DNA of 64,000 nt from Mesocentrotus franciscanus (taxonomy: Eukaryota > Echinodermata > Echinoidea > Camarodonta > Strongylocentrotidae): NCBI GenBank assembly GCA_037976565.1, contig CP137680.1, positions 1,463,252 to 1,527,251 on the forward strand, in the 5' to 3' direction. Below the pieces are notes generated by a model. It did no database searches and was not told the DNA's origin. It saw only the letters and a list, made by a program, of their open reading frames with translations. This document shows, piece by piece, positions 37,555-49,900 of the stretch (position 1 is the stretch's first letter; every line of letters begins with the position of its first letter). Both the position numbers and the translations under genes were made by a program.

Positions 37555-39055
37555 ATGGACTAACTTGTCTTGGTCATGGGCAAGATTATGAAAAGAGGCT
37601 GGAAGGGGCGGGGTGGGGGAGCAACTGTCAATGCCCACATTTCCTGAAACATCTCAGAGTACAGAAGAAATACTTATCATTTGCAGTCAGCACTCCAAAT
37701 CACTTGAACTTTCTGCAATACTAAATTTCCAGTCACATTTGTCCAGTTACTATACCAAGATACTGGCCAAAATTAGAGGGGAAAAAAATATCTACAAAAA
37801 GCACCTTTTGGCTCAAAATTTACATTTCACACTCTACATAATTCAATGAAATTGATATCAACTTGAAGGTATTTCAATTATTCATCTTTTGACACCAAAT
37901 CCATGGTGATTAAAGGTTTACTCAAAGTTATCTTTAAAACTCGATGTAAACACACCAAACAGGTTCTCAATACACTAATACAGGTATATGCATACAGTTA
38001 ATACACATGTGGGCAAAAATGTTGTTTTTGTGGAAATCGAATCAATAATTTTGGGTTGCTATAACTTTTTATTGAAAAGAGATATAAAGCTTTCCTTTTC
38101 ACAGTATATTTTCATTGTATAAGGGCAAATTCCTGGAAAGTTACAAAAATGCATTTCTCCAATTTTGATATATGTAAAATAACGATTATTGATAAAATTC
38201 AATATTTGGAAAAAATCACAAAAATCATGTTTTTTACTTAAATTTGCAATGTTAATTAATCCCAATTTCATTGAAATTGGTATCAAAATTTAGATGATTT
38301 AATTCTCTTTCATATGACACCAAACTCATGGTGGTTTAAGGTTCCTTAAAATATAATTCACAAAATACTATTTTTCGTCAAAGGGCCGCTTTTGGACGCC
38401 CTCCGATTTAGGATTGTTCGCAACAAATTAAAAAAACACCTCTGAAATATTGTGTATTATGATAAAATCTTTCAAATAAACAAGGTGTGCTTATTTTATG
38501 CGGTAGTGGCAGGCAAACCCTCTTTTCTGACTTTGGCCCTCCGCGCCCCAGATCTTTGCCATATTTTTGGACATCTGCATCGACTAGCCTATCTGCATGC
38601 TGCAAATAACCTTGCATTAGTTGCATACAATACATGTCATGATGTGAGTGACATGCATACGCATCCATTAGCATTGACTACTATGCTTTGCTGGAGTGAA
38701 TGACATGTAGCTTTGGCTTTTGCTTTTGAAATGCTTTGCTTTGTAAAATTGATCTGGACAGGTTCATGCAAACTGTCACTATGCTGTGATGTTAACAAGA
38801 TTATGTATTGCAAATATTAAAAGAATGCTTGATGGGGTACGTGTTTATTTTTTGAAATAAAATCAAACAGCAAAAATTGACCAGTTAATTTTTGTTATCA
38901 TTGTCTGGACACACATCCCCCATGCTATCATGCATACAAATAGGACAAAGGCAAATGCAATATAAAAGGCAAATGCAATATAAAAGGCAAATGAAATGAA
39001 GATGTTCTCAGCATCCCACTTATCCTCCATTATCTTGTTTTCTATTAATTTCCAG

Positions 39056-40097
39056 GTTTCCCAAAGCTGGTCCAGCCCTTTTGAAAGAATGGCTTGTCAA
39101 GATGAGGAGGGACAAGTGGACACCAAGCCAGTAGTCCACCGTGTGCTCGGACCACTTTGAAGCAGAGTGTTTTGACCGCATTGGCCAGACAACCAGACTT
39201 CGCCAAGGTGCTATTCCAACCATTTTCCTCTTCCCTGATCATCTGCAGAAGGTAAACACCAAATGAATGCTAAATTCTCTTGTGGTAATGATTAAAGATG
39301 AAACTTGTGAAATTTGATAGATTATTTGAATGTTTCCTTTATTTAAGAAAATATTGTATGGTGAGAGCTAGAAGGGTGTTAAATCATATATTTTAACACA
39401 GAGTTAATTCCTTCTGGCTCTCAACAGATGATTATAATTGTTCCAGTAGTTAATTAATTTCAGTTCAATTCAACTTTCAATTCATTTCCAGATGAGTGGT
39501 TTGAATCATAGAAAAGTTCTTCTAAAAGAGTTTGCATTTCAAATCTTAAATGCATATTTTACTCATATATTGTGGGAATGTAAACTGATCTGGTCCAAAG
39601 TATGTATCCCTTTCCAAAAGAAACCAGTAACACCAATTTAAAAATGCAATTTCAATTTCATAAATGTAAGACAACATTTGAAGGCATGATGTTTCTGCTG
39701 TATATCGGCATATCCATGAGAAGGGAACAGAACATTAAAAAAAGAAATATGTCTTTATGAATATCATTTGCTTTACTTCTGTCAAGTAGTATGCAGGTTT
39801 ATGTTGTCCATTTGCACATAAATGAACATCTTTGTTTATATTTAAAAATCTATCTGAAATGAAAATATAACCTGAGTTACTATAGAAATGCCAATATAAT
39901 GGCTGTTATATTTTAAGGACAATGATTAGTGAAATCTGTGAATTTTCGGAGAATTAACCATTTCTTTTTCCAAACTATTTTCATCTTTGTCCCTTATAGA
40001 CTGTTAAGAAACGCAAGCCTCCAACAAAGCCTAGAAGCAGTGAAGACATGACTAGTCTTCCTAGCACATCAACAACTCCACCACTCCTCATGGCTCA
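39056..40097 (+). pseudogene. THAP-domain gene remnant, copy 3 (inverted arm)
   Basis: Exons 39,056-39,251 (acceptor TTTCCAG, donor CAGAAG|GTAAAC) and 40,000-40,097 (acceptor CCTTATAG). Same TAG stop, otherwise the best-preserved copy; it reads TVKKRKPPTKPRSSEDMTSL with one extra codon relative to copy 1. Interrupted at 40,098 by the hAT-like element. Confidence 0.82.
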
Positions 40098-40657
40098 CAG
40101 GGGCGGATCTAGATTTTTGCTAAGGGGTTTGACCCAATGACGATGCGGAGATGTTTTCCCGGCATCTACTAACACAATGGAGACCATAAAAAGCAGTGCA
40201 TGATAGCGTCTTTTAAATCAAGTAACAGTTTAATACACAGTTATATCCAGAGTTATCATGTGTTTGGTTGTTACCAGGGGTTGACCCAATGACGATGCGG
40301 ATACTGTGTGGGTCTGAACACATGATGGCGTTTTCTATGCACATCACATTTTCACTTGGCAGCCCAAGGGTTTAAACCGTCCACGAGTCCGAGCAACGTA
40401 GCGGCTGATGTTTTCCTGGCATCTACTAACACAATGGAGACCATAAAAAGCATTGCATGATAACGTCTTTTAAATCAAGTAACAGTTTAATACACAGTTA
40501 TATCCAGAGTTATATGGTTAAGTTACCAGGGGGGTTGACCCAATGACGATGCGGATACTGTGTGGGTCTGGACACATGGCATTCTTCTATGCACATCACA
40601 TTTTCACTTGGGAGCCCAAGGGTTTAAACCGCCTAAACCCCCGTAGATCCGCCACTG
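40098..40657 (+). mobile_element. hAT-like short element, copy 3, both ends present, internally duplicated
   Basis: Ends CAGGGGCGGATCTAGA and CGTAGATCCGCCACTG are inverted repeats of hAT form. An internal ~280-bp block (CATCTACTAACACAATGGAG to GGTTTAAACC) occurs twice. No clean 8-bp flanking duplication remains. Confidence 0.7.
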
Positions 40658-41429
40658 GGCTGGTACATTACATTTTACAATACATTTTACATATTTATTG
40701 GTTTGCATGAAATCTAAATGCAAGATATTGTCTACTCAATGTGAGAGAAACAAAATTATATTTTATTCCATTTCATTTGGACACTAAGAAAAGTTAAGAA
40801 AGTAATTAATTTGTGTTGTGATGTTCCTTTACACCTGTATGAAACCCTGAAAGTAGAACTATACTATATGTTAATTCAACTGTTTTGTTTAGTTTTCCAA
40901 TTCTTCAAATTATGCTGACAATTTACCTGTATACATGTACTGGAATTATGATGTATAGTGATATTACTGTTTAGATCTCGACTAGTGTTTGAAAAAGGAC
41001 AACATTTTGTTAATTATTTCATGTGATATTCAACATTTGTTTATAGTAACACAACTGTAAAGTGGTCTTCAATGAGCTGAACTAAATGCATTTTTTGTTG
41101 TTGTTTTGTTCCAAAGTGATGTATGAAATTGTGTTAAACAATCAGAGAATCAATATCATTTTTTCTTTTCACTGTATAGTATTAATTAAAAATTAAAAAT
41201 GTATAACATAATCTTCATGAAAAACGGTTTATAAATATTTAACTACATGTATGTAATTTCATAAGTCAACTTGAGATGTATTTCAGTAGCAATTGAAGAA
41301 AGTAAACATTAATAAATTATAAAACAATTCTTTACATTTCGTGAAAACAAATGGTAATAATAATTTTTCCGTTGTGTCATGACTTGCATGCTTGGAAATG
41401 GATTTATTGTGGTAAATGCCGAGAAATTT

Positions 41430-41835
41430 CGAATACACATAGTACAGAGAGAAGGGGAAGGGAGGGAGGATAGGAGAGAGAGAGAAAAGAAGAGAGGGGG
41501 AGAGACAGATTGGGAGAGAGAAAGGAGAAAGAGGAGAGAGAAAGGGAGAGAGAAGGGAGAGAGAAAGGGAGAGGGGGAGGCAGATTGGGAGAAAGGAGAA
41601 GAGAAAGGGAGAGGGGGAGGCAGATTAGGAGAAAGAGGAGAGAGAAATGGGGACATTGGGAGAGAGAAATACAGAGGGGAGACAGAATTGGGATAGAAAG
41701 AGGAGAGAGAGGGGAGAAAGGAGCTAGAAAAGATCGAGAGAAAGGGAGAGAGAGAGTGGTGAGACATTAAGAGAAAGGGGAGAGAGAGAGAAAGAAAGAA
41801 ATAGAGGAAAAGGGTGTGATAGGAGGGGGGGGGGG
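41430..41835. repeat. GA-rich block of the right arm
   Basis: Complement of the 21,985-22,375 CT-rich block; AGATTGGGAGA units and GAGAGA runs. Confidence 0.9.
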
Positions 41836-42066
41836 CAAATGGCAACAAGATGCACAAAAAGAAGTAATTGCTTGGTACAGGCAAAATATGTTTACAAATA
41901 TCAAAGCGTAATGTATCTAGGCCTATGTATCTATGTCAATTTTAGACCATAAAATATAATGAAGTGGTGTACAATCAGGAAGCTGTATTCCTGGTACAAT
42001 TAATGTCGAGATAAAGCTGTTTAAAAACATAGCAAAACAAACCAAGATACACTTATCTTCCTGCAT

Positions 42067-42601
42067 GGTGCTCAGCTTACTGAAAAAATTCACGTCAAAT
42101 ATTCACGTCTGCGTGTGAGACGCAGACGTGAATATTGACGCAGATTTTCCAGCCAAAAAAAATCTGCGTCCAATATTCACGTCTGCGTGTCCCTTTCTGG
42201 AGGCGCAGACGTGAATATTTGACGCAGATTTTCCAGCCGATTTTCACGTCTGCGTGTCCCTTCAGGGCCATTGAGTACAGAAAATGAAAAATTACCAAAC
42301 AAAGGTATACGTCATTTTTTTGATTTTCACGTCTTGGACGTAAAAGACAAGAAATTGGTTGCATAGGTATACGTCAATTTTTTGATTTTCACGTCTTGGA
42401 CGTAAAAGACAAGAAATTGGTTGCATAGGTATACGTCAATTTTTTTGATTTTCACGTCTTGGACGTAAAAGACAAGAAATTTGTTGCATAGGTATACGTC
42501 AATTTTTTTGATTTTCACGTCTTGGACGTAAAAGACAAGAAATTTGTTGCATACGTATACGTCAAATTTTTGCGTTTGCGTGTCCCTTAGGAGCCACCAT
42601 A
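42067..42601 (-). repeat. 63-bp repeat module, right arm inner copy
   Basis: Reads in reverse: four monomers (42,305-42,557), two CACGTCTGCG hairpin blocks, ending GGTGCTCAGC at 42,067. CGTAGG separates it from the outer module. Confidence 0.88.
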
Positions 42602-42605
42602 CGTA

Positions 42606-43069
42606 GGTGCTCAGCTTACTGGAAAAAAATTCACGTCAAATATTCACGTCTGCGTTTCCCTTTTGGGAGGCGCAGACGTGAATATTTGACGCAGATTTTC
42701 CAGCCGATTTTCACGTCTGCGTGTCCCTTCAGGGCCATTGAGTACAGAAAATGAAAAATTACCAAACAAAGGTATACGTCAATTTTTTGATTTTCACGTC
42801 TTGGACGTAAAAGACAAGAAATTTGTTGCATAGGTATACGTCAATTTTTTTGATTTTCACGTCTTGGACGTAAAAGACAAGAAATTGGTTGCATAGGTAT
42901 ACGTCAAATTTTTTGATTTTCACGTCTTGGACGTAAAAGACAAGAAATTGGTTGCATAGGTATACGTCAATTTTTTTGATTTTCACGTCTTGGACGTAAA
43001 AAACGAAAAATTTGTTGCATACGTATACGTCAAATTTTTGCGTTTGCGTGTCCCTTAGGAGCCACCATA
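42606..43069 (-). repeat. 63-bp repeat module, right outer end
   Basis: Four monomers (about 42,775-43,025). The outermost carries the TTTTCGTTTTTTACG variant identical to the left outer end. Ends at the TCATCC duplication. Confidence 0.9.
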
Positions 43070-43075
43070 TCATCC

Positions 43076-43590
43076 TCAAAAAAGAAGAAGAAAACAAAAT
43101 ACGTGGAACTTCACCTCTTTGAACTTTAAATATGAGTATCTTTATTTATTTATTTGTTTATTTATTCTCCACTCATGGGATGGATTGCATGCCCTTGTCA
43201 GCTACAAGCTGTTTTTCAAAGGGGTCCAAACCAAGATAAAAACATACAATCAGAATAATCAATACATGTATATACTCATAAAAATAGACAAATGAACACA
43301 CACAAAATATAATTTACATAATATAAAAATAAAACTATACTAAAAGTTCTATTTTGTAATACTTGCAATTGACTTAGGTGAGTCTTTAAAGCATTTGCCC
43401 AGACTGCGCTACAATAATCAAAATGGCATTGAATAATTGATTTATAAAAAGTCAAAGCAGTGATCTGATTAATGTATGGACGCAATCTTTTCAAGAGATA
43501 TATACATTTAATTACTTTTTTCTTTACATGATCAACTTGATTTTTCCATAACATAATTTGATCAATGACAACACCTTTGAGAAGAGCTCC
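43076..43590 (-). mobile_element. LINE (CR1/L2-like) fragment: RT C-terminal region and 3' end
   Basis: The minus frame from about 43,590 to 43,340 reads KGVVIDQIMLWKNQVDHV, LKRLRPYINQITALTFYKS and IIQCHFDYCSAVWANALKTH, then LQVLQNR. This is the post-catalytic thumb region of non-LTR reverse transcriptases. A TAGCTGACAAGGGCATGC region and an AATAAATAAA-type 3' end follow at 43,100-43,235. It has no catalytic domain, so is 5' truncated. It belongs to the target locus, outside the giant element. Confidence 0.78.
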
Positions 43591-43824
43591 CCTCCAACAC
43601 CTACACTAATATTGATTTTAAATTAATTTGAAGCGAGGCAAAATTAGAAAATGACTGCAAGAACCCTAATCAACCCCAAGGAAATTTCTCTCTATATATA
43701 ATATATAGGCCTATATATTCTTCCAGAACCGCGCCTGGGGCAATAATTGAACACTCATTGAACCTTTCAAAAATAGATAATAACATCATTAGTTATCAAT
43801 ATTGCAATTTTCAATCTTTATGCA

Positions 43825-43950
43825 TTATAGCCCTAGGTTCAGTATTTGTTTCATTTCTTCTTTGAGTTGAAACTTTTTCACCTTTCCCGACGTGGTTCTA
43901 GGAAAGATCTCCACAAATTCAACATATCGTGGGACCATGTAATGAGACAA
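43825..43950 (-). CDS. ACSF2: ACSF2 coding exon 13 (catalytic Lys and stop)
   Basis: The exon encodes [20 protein letters not shown] followed by [13 protein letters not shown] and the stop TAA at 43,825-43,827. The Lys of SGK is the residue needed for adenylation. Acceptor TTCTGCAG|TTG. Confidence 0.95.
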   Translation of the reverse strand: MSHYMVPRYVEFVEIFPRTTSGKVKKFQLKEEMKQILNLGL

Positions 43951-46900
43951 CTGCAGAAAAGAAAGAAAAAAGAGGTAAGTGATTAATTCAGAAGTGTAAA
44001 AGAGACTTATAAATATCGCTCTAAATCATGTATCTGAGCGTAAAAAACTGTTTATGTACAGCATTTCAATACAAAAATGTCACTTTGACAGACTATCGCC
44101 CCCCACCGGCACCGCTATTAATGACATGAAGGAGCATTATCATTTTATACAATAATAATCTAAAGGAAACAAATAAAGATAAAATGTTGTATTCATGACA
44201 TATTTATTAATTATCTCACCTTCCCTCGGCAGAACTCTCTGATGTCTTCCTTCTCACATGTCTCTCCCGCCTTCAGCTTCACGCATGCGCAGAGTTCCTC
44301 TATCATTCTTTCGTCTGGTACACCGACTACCTACACAATCAATAATATCTATTGCTTCACATTTAAATTGTATTTAAAAGGTCTCTTTTTAAGTCATCTC
44401 TACATTCTAACCAAAATACATCAATATAACCTCTATTGTTGAAACAAACTTGAAACCTGAAGAAGAAAAAATTGCGTACCAATTATACATGAATTATCAT
44501 GCCTATACATTTACGTGCCGTCCTCTACATCATTGTATATGACAATAACATGCAGTTTCGACTGTTTTTTTACTATAGTTTCTAGATAGTACTGGTAGAG
44601 TATTAGGTGACTGCAAATAAAATGTACTAGTCTGTTGATACAGTTGCCATGGTTACCTGAATATCCTCTATCTTAGGATGAGTATGAAGACATTGTTCAA
44701 TCTGGATGGTGGAGATGTTCTCTGCTCCTCGGATGATGACATCTTTGATCCGGCCAACGATGCTGATGTATCCATCGGAATCCATTTTGGCTAAATCTCT
44801 AAGAATCAAAAAGAATCACCAACATTGGTGTGGGGCGTTATCGTAAAGAACTCACTCAAGGCATGCAAGGAGAAGGGCAGAATCTAGAACTTCAAGCGTA
44901 ATATATCGGGATTCACAGCCCCATGTGCTTGAGACATAATTATTGCAAGTTGTACCCACCCCAGCGAACAGGGGGGTATGCTCTTCTTTACTTTAAACTG
45001 TCACTGTAATAGTCACAATGATACCATACTTTTAACTTTTATGTAGTGAGACACAGGATACTGTCTTACTACAGCCTGTTGTATGAAGTCACATGGTGTA
45101 TTATTTTAGTACATTATTTATCCCACAAACAAGTCCATCATCATAACGACTATTACGCGCTAAGTAATACAGCTACATGCATGTTTAGTTCTTAGAATTC
45201 CACCTGTTCTAGAAACGCCTAACAGCCGCCCTTACCCTGTATGAAGCCATCTTGTCTGATCTAAGGTTTCTTTCGTATTCTCTTCATCACCCCAGTAACC
45301 AACCATCACCCAAGGTGCCCGGATGCAGAGCTCTCCTTGTTCACCTACAGGCATTACATCACCACTGGACGGGTTCACCATCTTTATCTGAATTCAACAA
45401 CAACAACAACAAAACTAAGAAAATAACATTTTCTTACATCTTAAAAGTTTAAGTTTAAAGTGGAGAGATCGATTACTTTCTCATTATTAAGATCAAACCG
45501 TAAATCAGACAAGTATCATTTATTCGACGTTCTTTGTTTGTAACTATTGAAACAAGCTTTTTAAAACATCTAATTCAAATGTCTAGCCAACTCATTACCG
45601 TATGAGAATATTATTTTTGCACACTTTTATTCTAGCTAGTTGAGTGGTGTATATACGTGTAAATACAATTCGTTCACTTTAACCTGAGAATTAAGCCCTA
45701 GACACCTAAATGTATATTTTAGCCTATAATAAGCTCCTACCTCATAAAACTGCAAAAACCATTTCCCTCAAACATTATTGTATTTTTGTCAGGGAGCAAC
45801 TATGATTTTTTTTTTCCCGTCAAACCCAATCTACTTAAAATAAAGTATATATGACGCAATACGTACCTCACACCATGGCATGGGTCTTCCAACAGTTGAA
45901 AAGCGAACTTCTTCCGGGTCACCATTAAGGGTCGCACAAGTTGCGCCAGTAGATTCAGTCATTCCATACACCAACTGGAATAAAGTTTGATTTTCTTTCA
46001 TTTAGATTAAAGATGATTTAAAATTATAATGCAGTTCTCAAAATCTCGAATAACATTGCATATTAGCGACATACTATATCAAGAACAGAACTTCGAGATA
46101 TAAATGTTGTTAATTACTCAAAGAATACATTGCATTTAAGGGGGAAAGATACATGTTTTTAAACTTGTGCACTGAGATTTTAAATCATACTACTTTTAAT
46201 TAGAGAAGAATTTGATAACAAGATGGGTGACCCCTCCTCACGCAAAAAAAAATATCTGTCGGCAAAACTGGATCTTTTCAATTTCAAACCTTTTCGGCAA
46301 ATATAGATCTTGAGGTCTTTCCCTTGTTTAGTGGAATTTTTAGCTCCAACATCTCCATGGCCCTCATAAAAAATGGCTAGAAGTAATTAAATCTTACAAG
46401 GAGTTCCTTAAGGGAGGGCACTTCTTCTGCGATACGTCTGACAATCTCAATTGGTATATGACTTCCTCCAGTATACACAGTCTCCCAACTACTAAGGTCA
46501 AAGGTCTCAAAATCTGGGTGATGTAACATGTCAATCAGCATAGTTGGAGGACCAAAGAACTTCGAACACCTTTAAAAAGAAAGAATAAAATATAACATCA
46601 ATGGCCCCGACAAGACACCTACAAAATTACGCCTCAGATTTTCTATAGCATTATAACATGGAAAGGAGACTACATATTGGATTAAAAATGAATGAGAGTC
46701 ATTCAACCTATCAACGTAAGTGCACTACGAATAATTAAGCAATCTCGTCGTGATAAGTGAAATAATTATGCCAACGGGGTCAGAGCTTAGTATGTGAATG
46801 GTGGTGTATTGACCAAAAAAGAAGATGAAATGTTGGGGCAAATTTAAACCCAAGCTCTTCACTATACTGGTTGTACATGAGTTTACTCAAGACAAAGGTT

Positions 46901-49900
46901 TTGACTTGGCTGTGGGCAAATAAACCCTTGCTTCACCCCCAAAAAAAAAAAAAAAAACTGGGTCTCAGTCAGAATTATACAATTATGTTTTCCAACAGTG
47001 CTCGATCTCCACTACCCCCCACACACACACACACACACACAAACAAAAGCATTGCTCCCCGTCATTTTCTATTATGTCTATGGAAAAGAATATGGCTCAA
47101 GAATATATTGACACGTCATAAAAAACAACAGTTGTTTATCTATGTGATATATACATATGTATATTCACCTTATTCCAAGGACTTACTTCTCTTCTTGAAT
47201 GGCACGGAGGATAGCCCCACTATCGTAACCTGCTGATGGTAACACCGTGGTCATACCCAGCATCATCCCCACAACCGATGTCGACATACCCATGATATGA
47301 AACAGAGGAGCAGGCAAACAATTCACCTGTTTATAACATACATATAGGTCAGTAGTATAGTGTTTTTGATTACTATTGTTACATCATTTCTAACGAAAAT
47401 AACTGACATGCATGCCAAATTTAATTCAGCTAATGACTATGAGCCGGTAAAGATTTATGAACGCGTTCAACAAAAAGAAGTCCCTCCTATAATAATTATT
47501 GTTATAAGAGCTCTTTCAGAGAGCTATGGGCAAAATAAGAATTTTAAATAACATAATATTTCACGTCTTAGATTTGATTACTATTATCTGAGGCTATAGA
47601 TAATTAATCTTTCTTTTGCGATATTATATGGAACTTGATAAACATGGAGAACTATAGTTACAGAGCCTCTAGCATAAGATGTAAATTTACACGATTTCGA
47701 TTAGTTTGTTTCACATTCACAGCACGTAAATAAATAAGGTAAAGTACATTCTTCGAATAAATTATATTCATTTGGAACATTATACATGTAGGGCCTATAC
47801 ATCAAGTCATATAAGAGGGAAGGACAGAGGCACAATTAAATATTCACAGTTAAGTTCACACAAGACAAACAACTTTGAAGGAATCTCTCAAATAACTGGG
47901 CTTTTAAATTCAATTCCCTTCAATATCATTTACATGTTTATAACTAGTGGTACCCTTGAAGAGAACCCCACCCCCTGTACTCTATACATACCACACCGGG
48001 TTTTACATGGTGGACGAAGGATTGAGTGTTGAGGTTGCTGATGATGTTGTAGTGCGTCAAACAAGTGGCTTTGGGAATCCCCGTCGTACCCTTTGAAATT
48101 TAAATTGAAATGGTTTTTTTTTTAAATCTACATGGCAGCCTAAGGGCTGAATCCCTCCCTCTTACACCGTCTCCTTCTGTCCCTTCCCTCAATTCCCCGC
48201 TATTTCCCCTACTCTGTGATAATTATCATTGTTTGAATGAAACAAAGACAAGGGCGAATTGGGTGAAAGGAGTGAAGGAGGATGGAGAGAAAGAGAATAT
48301 GGAGATCACATAACGGTGAAAGGGAGAATTAAGTACACGTGAGAGAGGAAAAAGAGGGAAAAAGACAGAAAGTGGGTTAAAAGCAATACAGAGAATGAGA
48401 AACAGAGGGGGTCAAAATATGGAAAGCAGACAAAAGCAGAAAAGCCAAGAAGGCAATGCTGGAGAAAGATATACCAGTTGAGTGGGAGATGGCACTTAGT
48501 TTACGAACAGTTGGGGGACGTGTTACGTTTCTGTTTGACATATTTAAAATACTGCTCTACCACTTTATCACTGTTTATGATTGCCCATTCAAATTATCTT
48601 TTCGCCGTCATCCCAGGAGCCACAACAGTAATGTTGAAAAGGACAATATCTTCAGTTCCTTGAAACTCGTAGAATTTGAATGCAAACTTACAGTTTATTG
48701 TATTGTAGTAGGTAGGGTTAAGCAATAATTATCCCTCCCTATGCTTCACTGAGGAACGTACAATGGCACAATCAAACGATTCTCTTCTATAATTAATTGA
48801 TTGTACTTCTACTAAAATTCAAGTTGTACAACATTTTAGCAGAATTCAAGCAGTAATGTTTACCGATGTGAACTGAATATTGATGATGTCATCGAATTGA
48901 AGACTTTTCCTGCATCGATCGATGACGTCATAATGCTCGGTTCGTCCCATGTCCATGACGTCATCGATAGCATAGGTACCTGGTAAACTTGTAGTCTCGC
49001 TGTCGAAGATGATTACTGACTCGAGTTCGGGCAGGCTGCAGTTTATAGAGGTCAGTTTGACCAGTCATTGTGTCAAGATATCATTAAAACGGACGATTTT
49101 GATTATTTTTTATTTGATTTGATGTCATTTGATTTAATGTGATTCATATATTTTACATAAATTATTTTCCCCAACATTCCTGCAATATACTATTTAAAAC
49201 ATAAACAGGTAACACAAAACAAATTAAACAAACAAAAGACAAGGAATAGGATGAAACCATGAGCACTTCCCCCTCCCCCACCCCTCCGTTTGAAAGCGCT
49301 GAAACTAATACCTATGTAGCAGTAGGTCAATGGCATGTGGGCTGTCAACTTACACCGTACCCCCAGAATAGAACTCTGCTCATTGCTTATCAATTTCAAG
49401 GAAACACCACTGTTGATACGGTACAGCTCACGTCGTCATATCTTAAGTTGTTCGTATCCCTTCTTGCTTCACCGAAAAAAAGATAAAATTGCAAAAAATG
49501 ACGTATACTAGATTACGCAATAACGATTATGTGGATGTAAAACAAAATATAATGTTTCAACCAATTATATTTTTGATAAACGGTGCTTTGTCAGAAATCT
49601 AGTAAATCACACAAGTTATAAATTAACGCAAACAAGACATATTCTAACATATTAATATACCTACCGTTTGCTTTTCAGTCTGCCAGCACCAGACATCGCC
49701 TTCATCTCGGGACACAGATCGGTTAGCATCTTATAATAGTGCTGTGTCTTGAAATTCTCTGGTGCTATCAGGACCTTCACTCCAACCTATAGAAGAAGAA
49801 AAATGAAAAGGGCATCTTTTGAAGCATAATAAATTGAACCAATCACAACAAAAATAAATTGAATCATAATCTGGAATACATTCACTCAATGTTAACAACC

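Larger units (their letters stand above)
21208..43069. mobile_element. Giant inverted-repeat element (21.9 kb as assembled; about 15.5 kb if the contig overlap is collapsed)
   Basis: Seen: both ends read TATGGTGGCTCCTAAGGGAC inwards, with the outer ~109 bp identical. They are flanked by TCATCC (21,202-21,207; 43,070-43,075), and removing everything between plus one TCATCC restores unit 1 (20,651 onward). The left arm (21,208 to about 34,768) and right arm (about 37,555-43,069) are inverted copies around a ~2.8 kb centre. Contents: 63-bp repeat modules, a CT-rich block, hAT-like elements, THAP exons and a nested foldback in the left arm only. No transposase, integrase or polymerase frame is visible, so it is non-autonomous or degenerate. 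A 6-bp duplication and TAT ends exclude TA, TTAA and 8-bp (hAT/P) types; Polinton and IS3EU groups are known for 6 bp, but neither can be claimed here. Confidence 0.85.
37555..43069 (-). repeat. Inverted right arm of the giant element
   Basis: Reverse complement of 21,208 to about 34,768 (collapsed), from the inner junction near GTTAGT to the outer end. Differences: no foldback at about 38,552, two terminal modules instead of one, and an internally duplicated hAT-like segment. Confidence 0.92.

Noticed and set aside
21208..43069. Calling the giant element a Polinton
   Set aside because: Size and 6-bp duplication fit, but no polymerase, integrase, protease or ATPase coding is present and the ends are TAT, not the AG start known for Polintons.
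48923..48963. Two perfect CRE octamers in ACSF2 exon 5
   Set aside because: Each overlaps conserved-frame GAC GTC codons (Asp-Val); coding origin is the simpler explanation.
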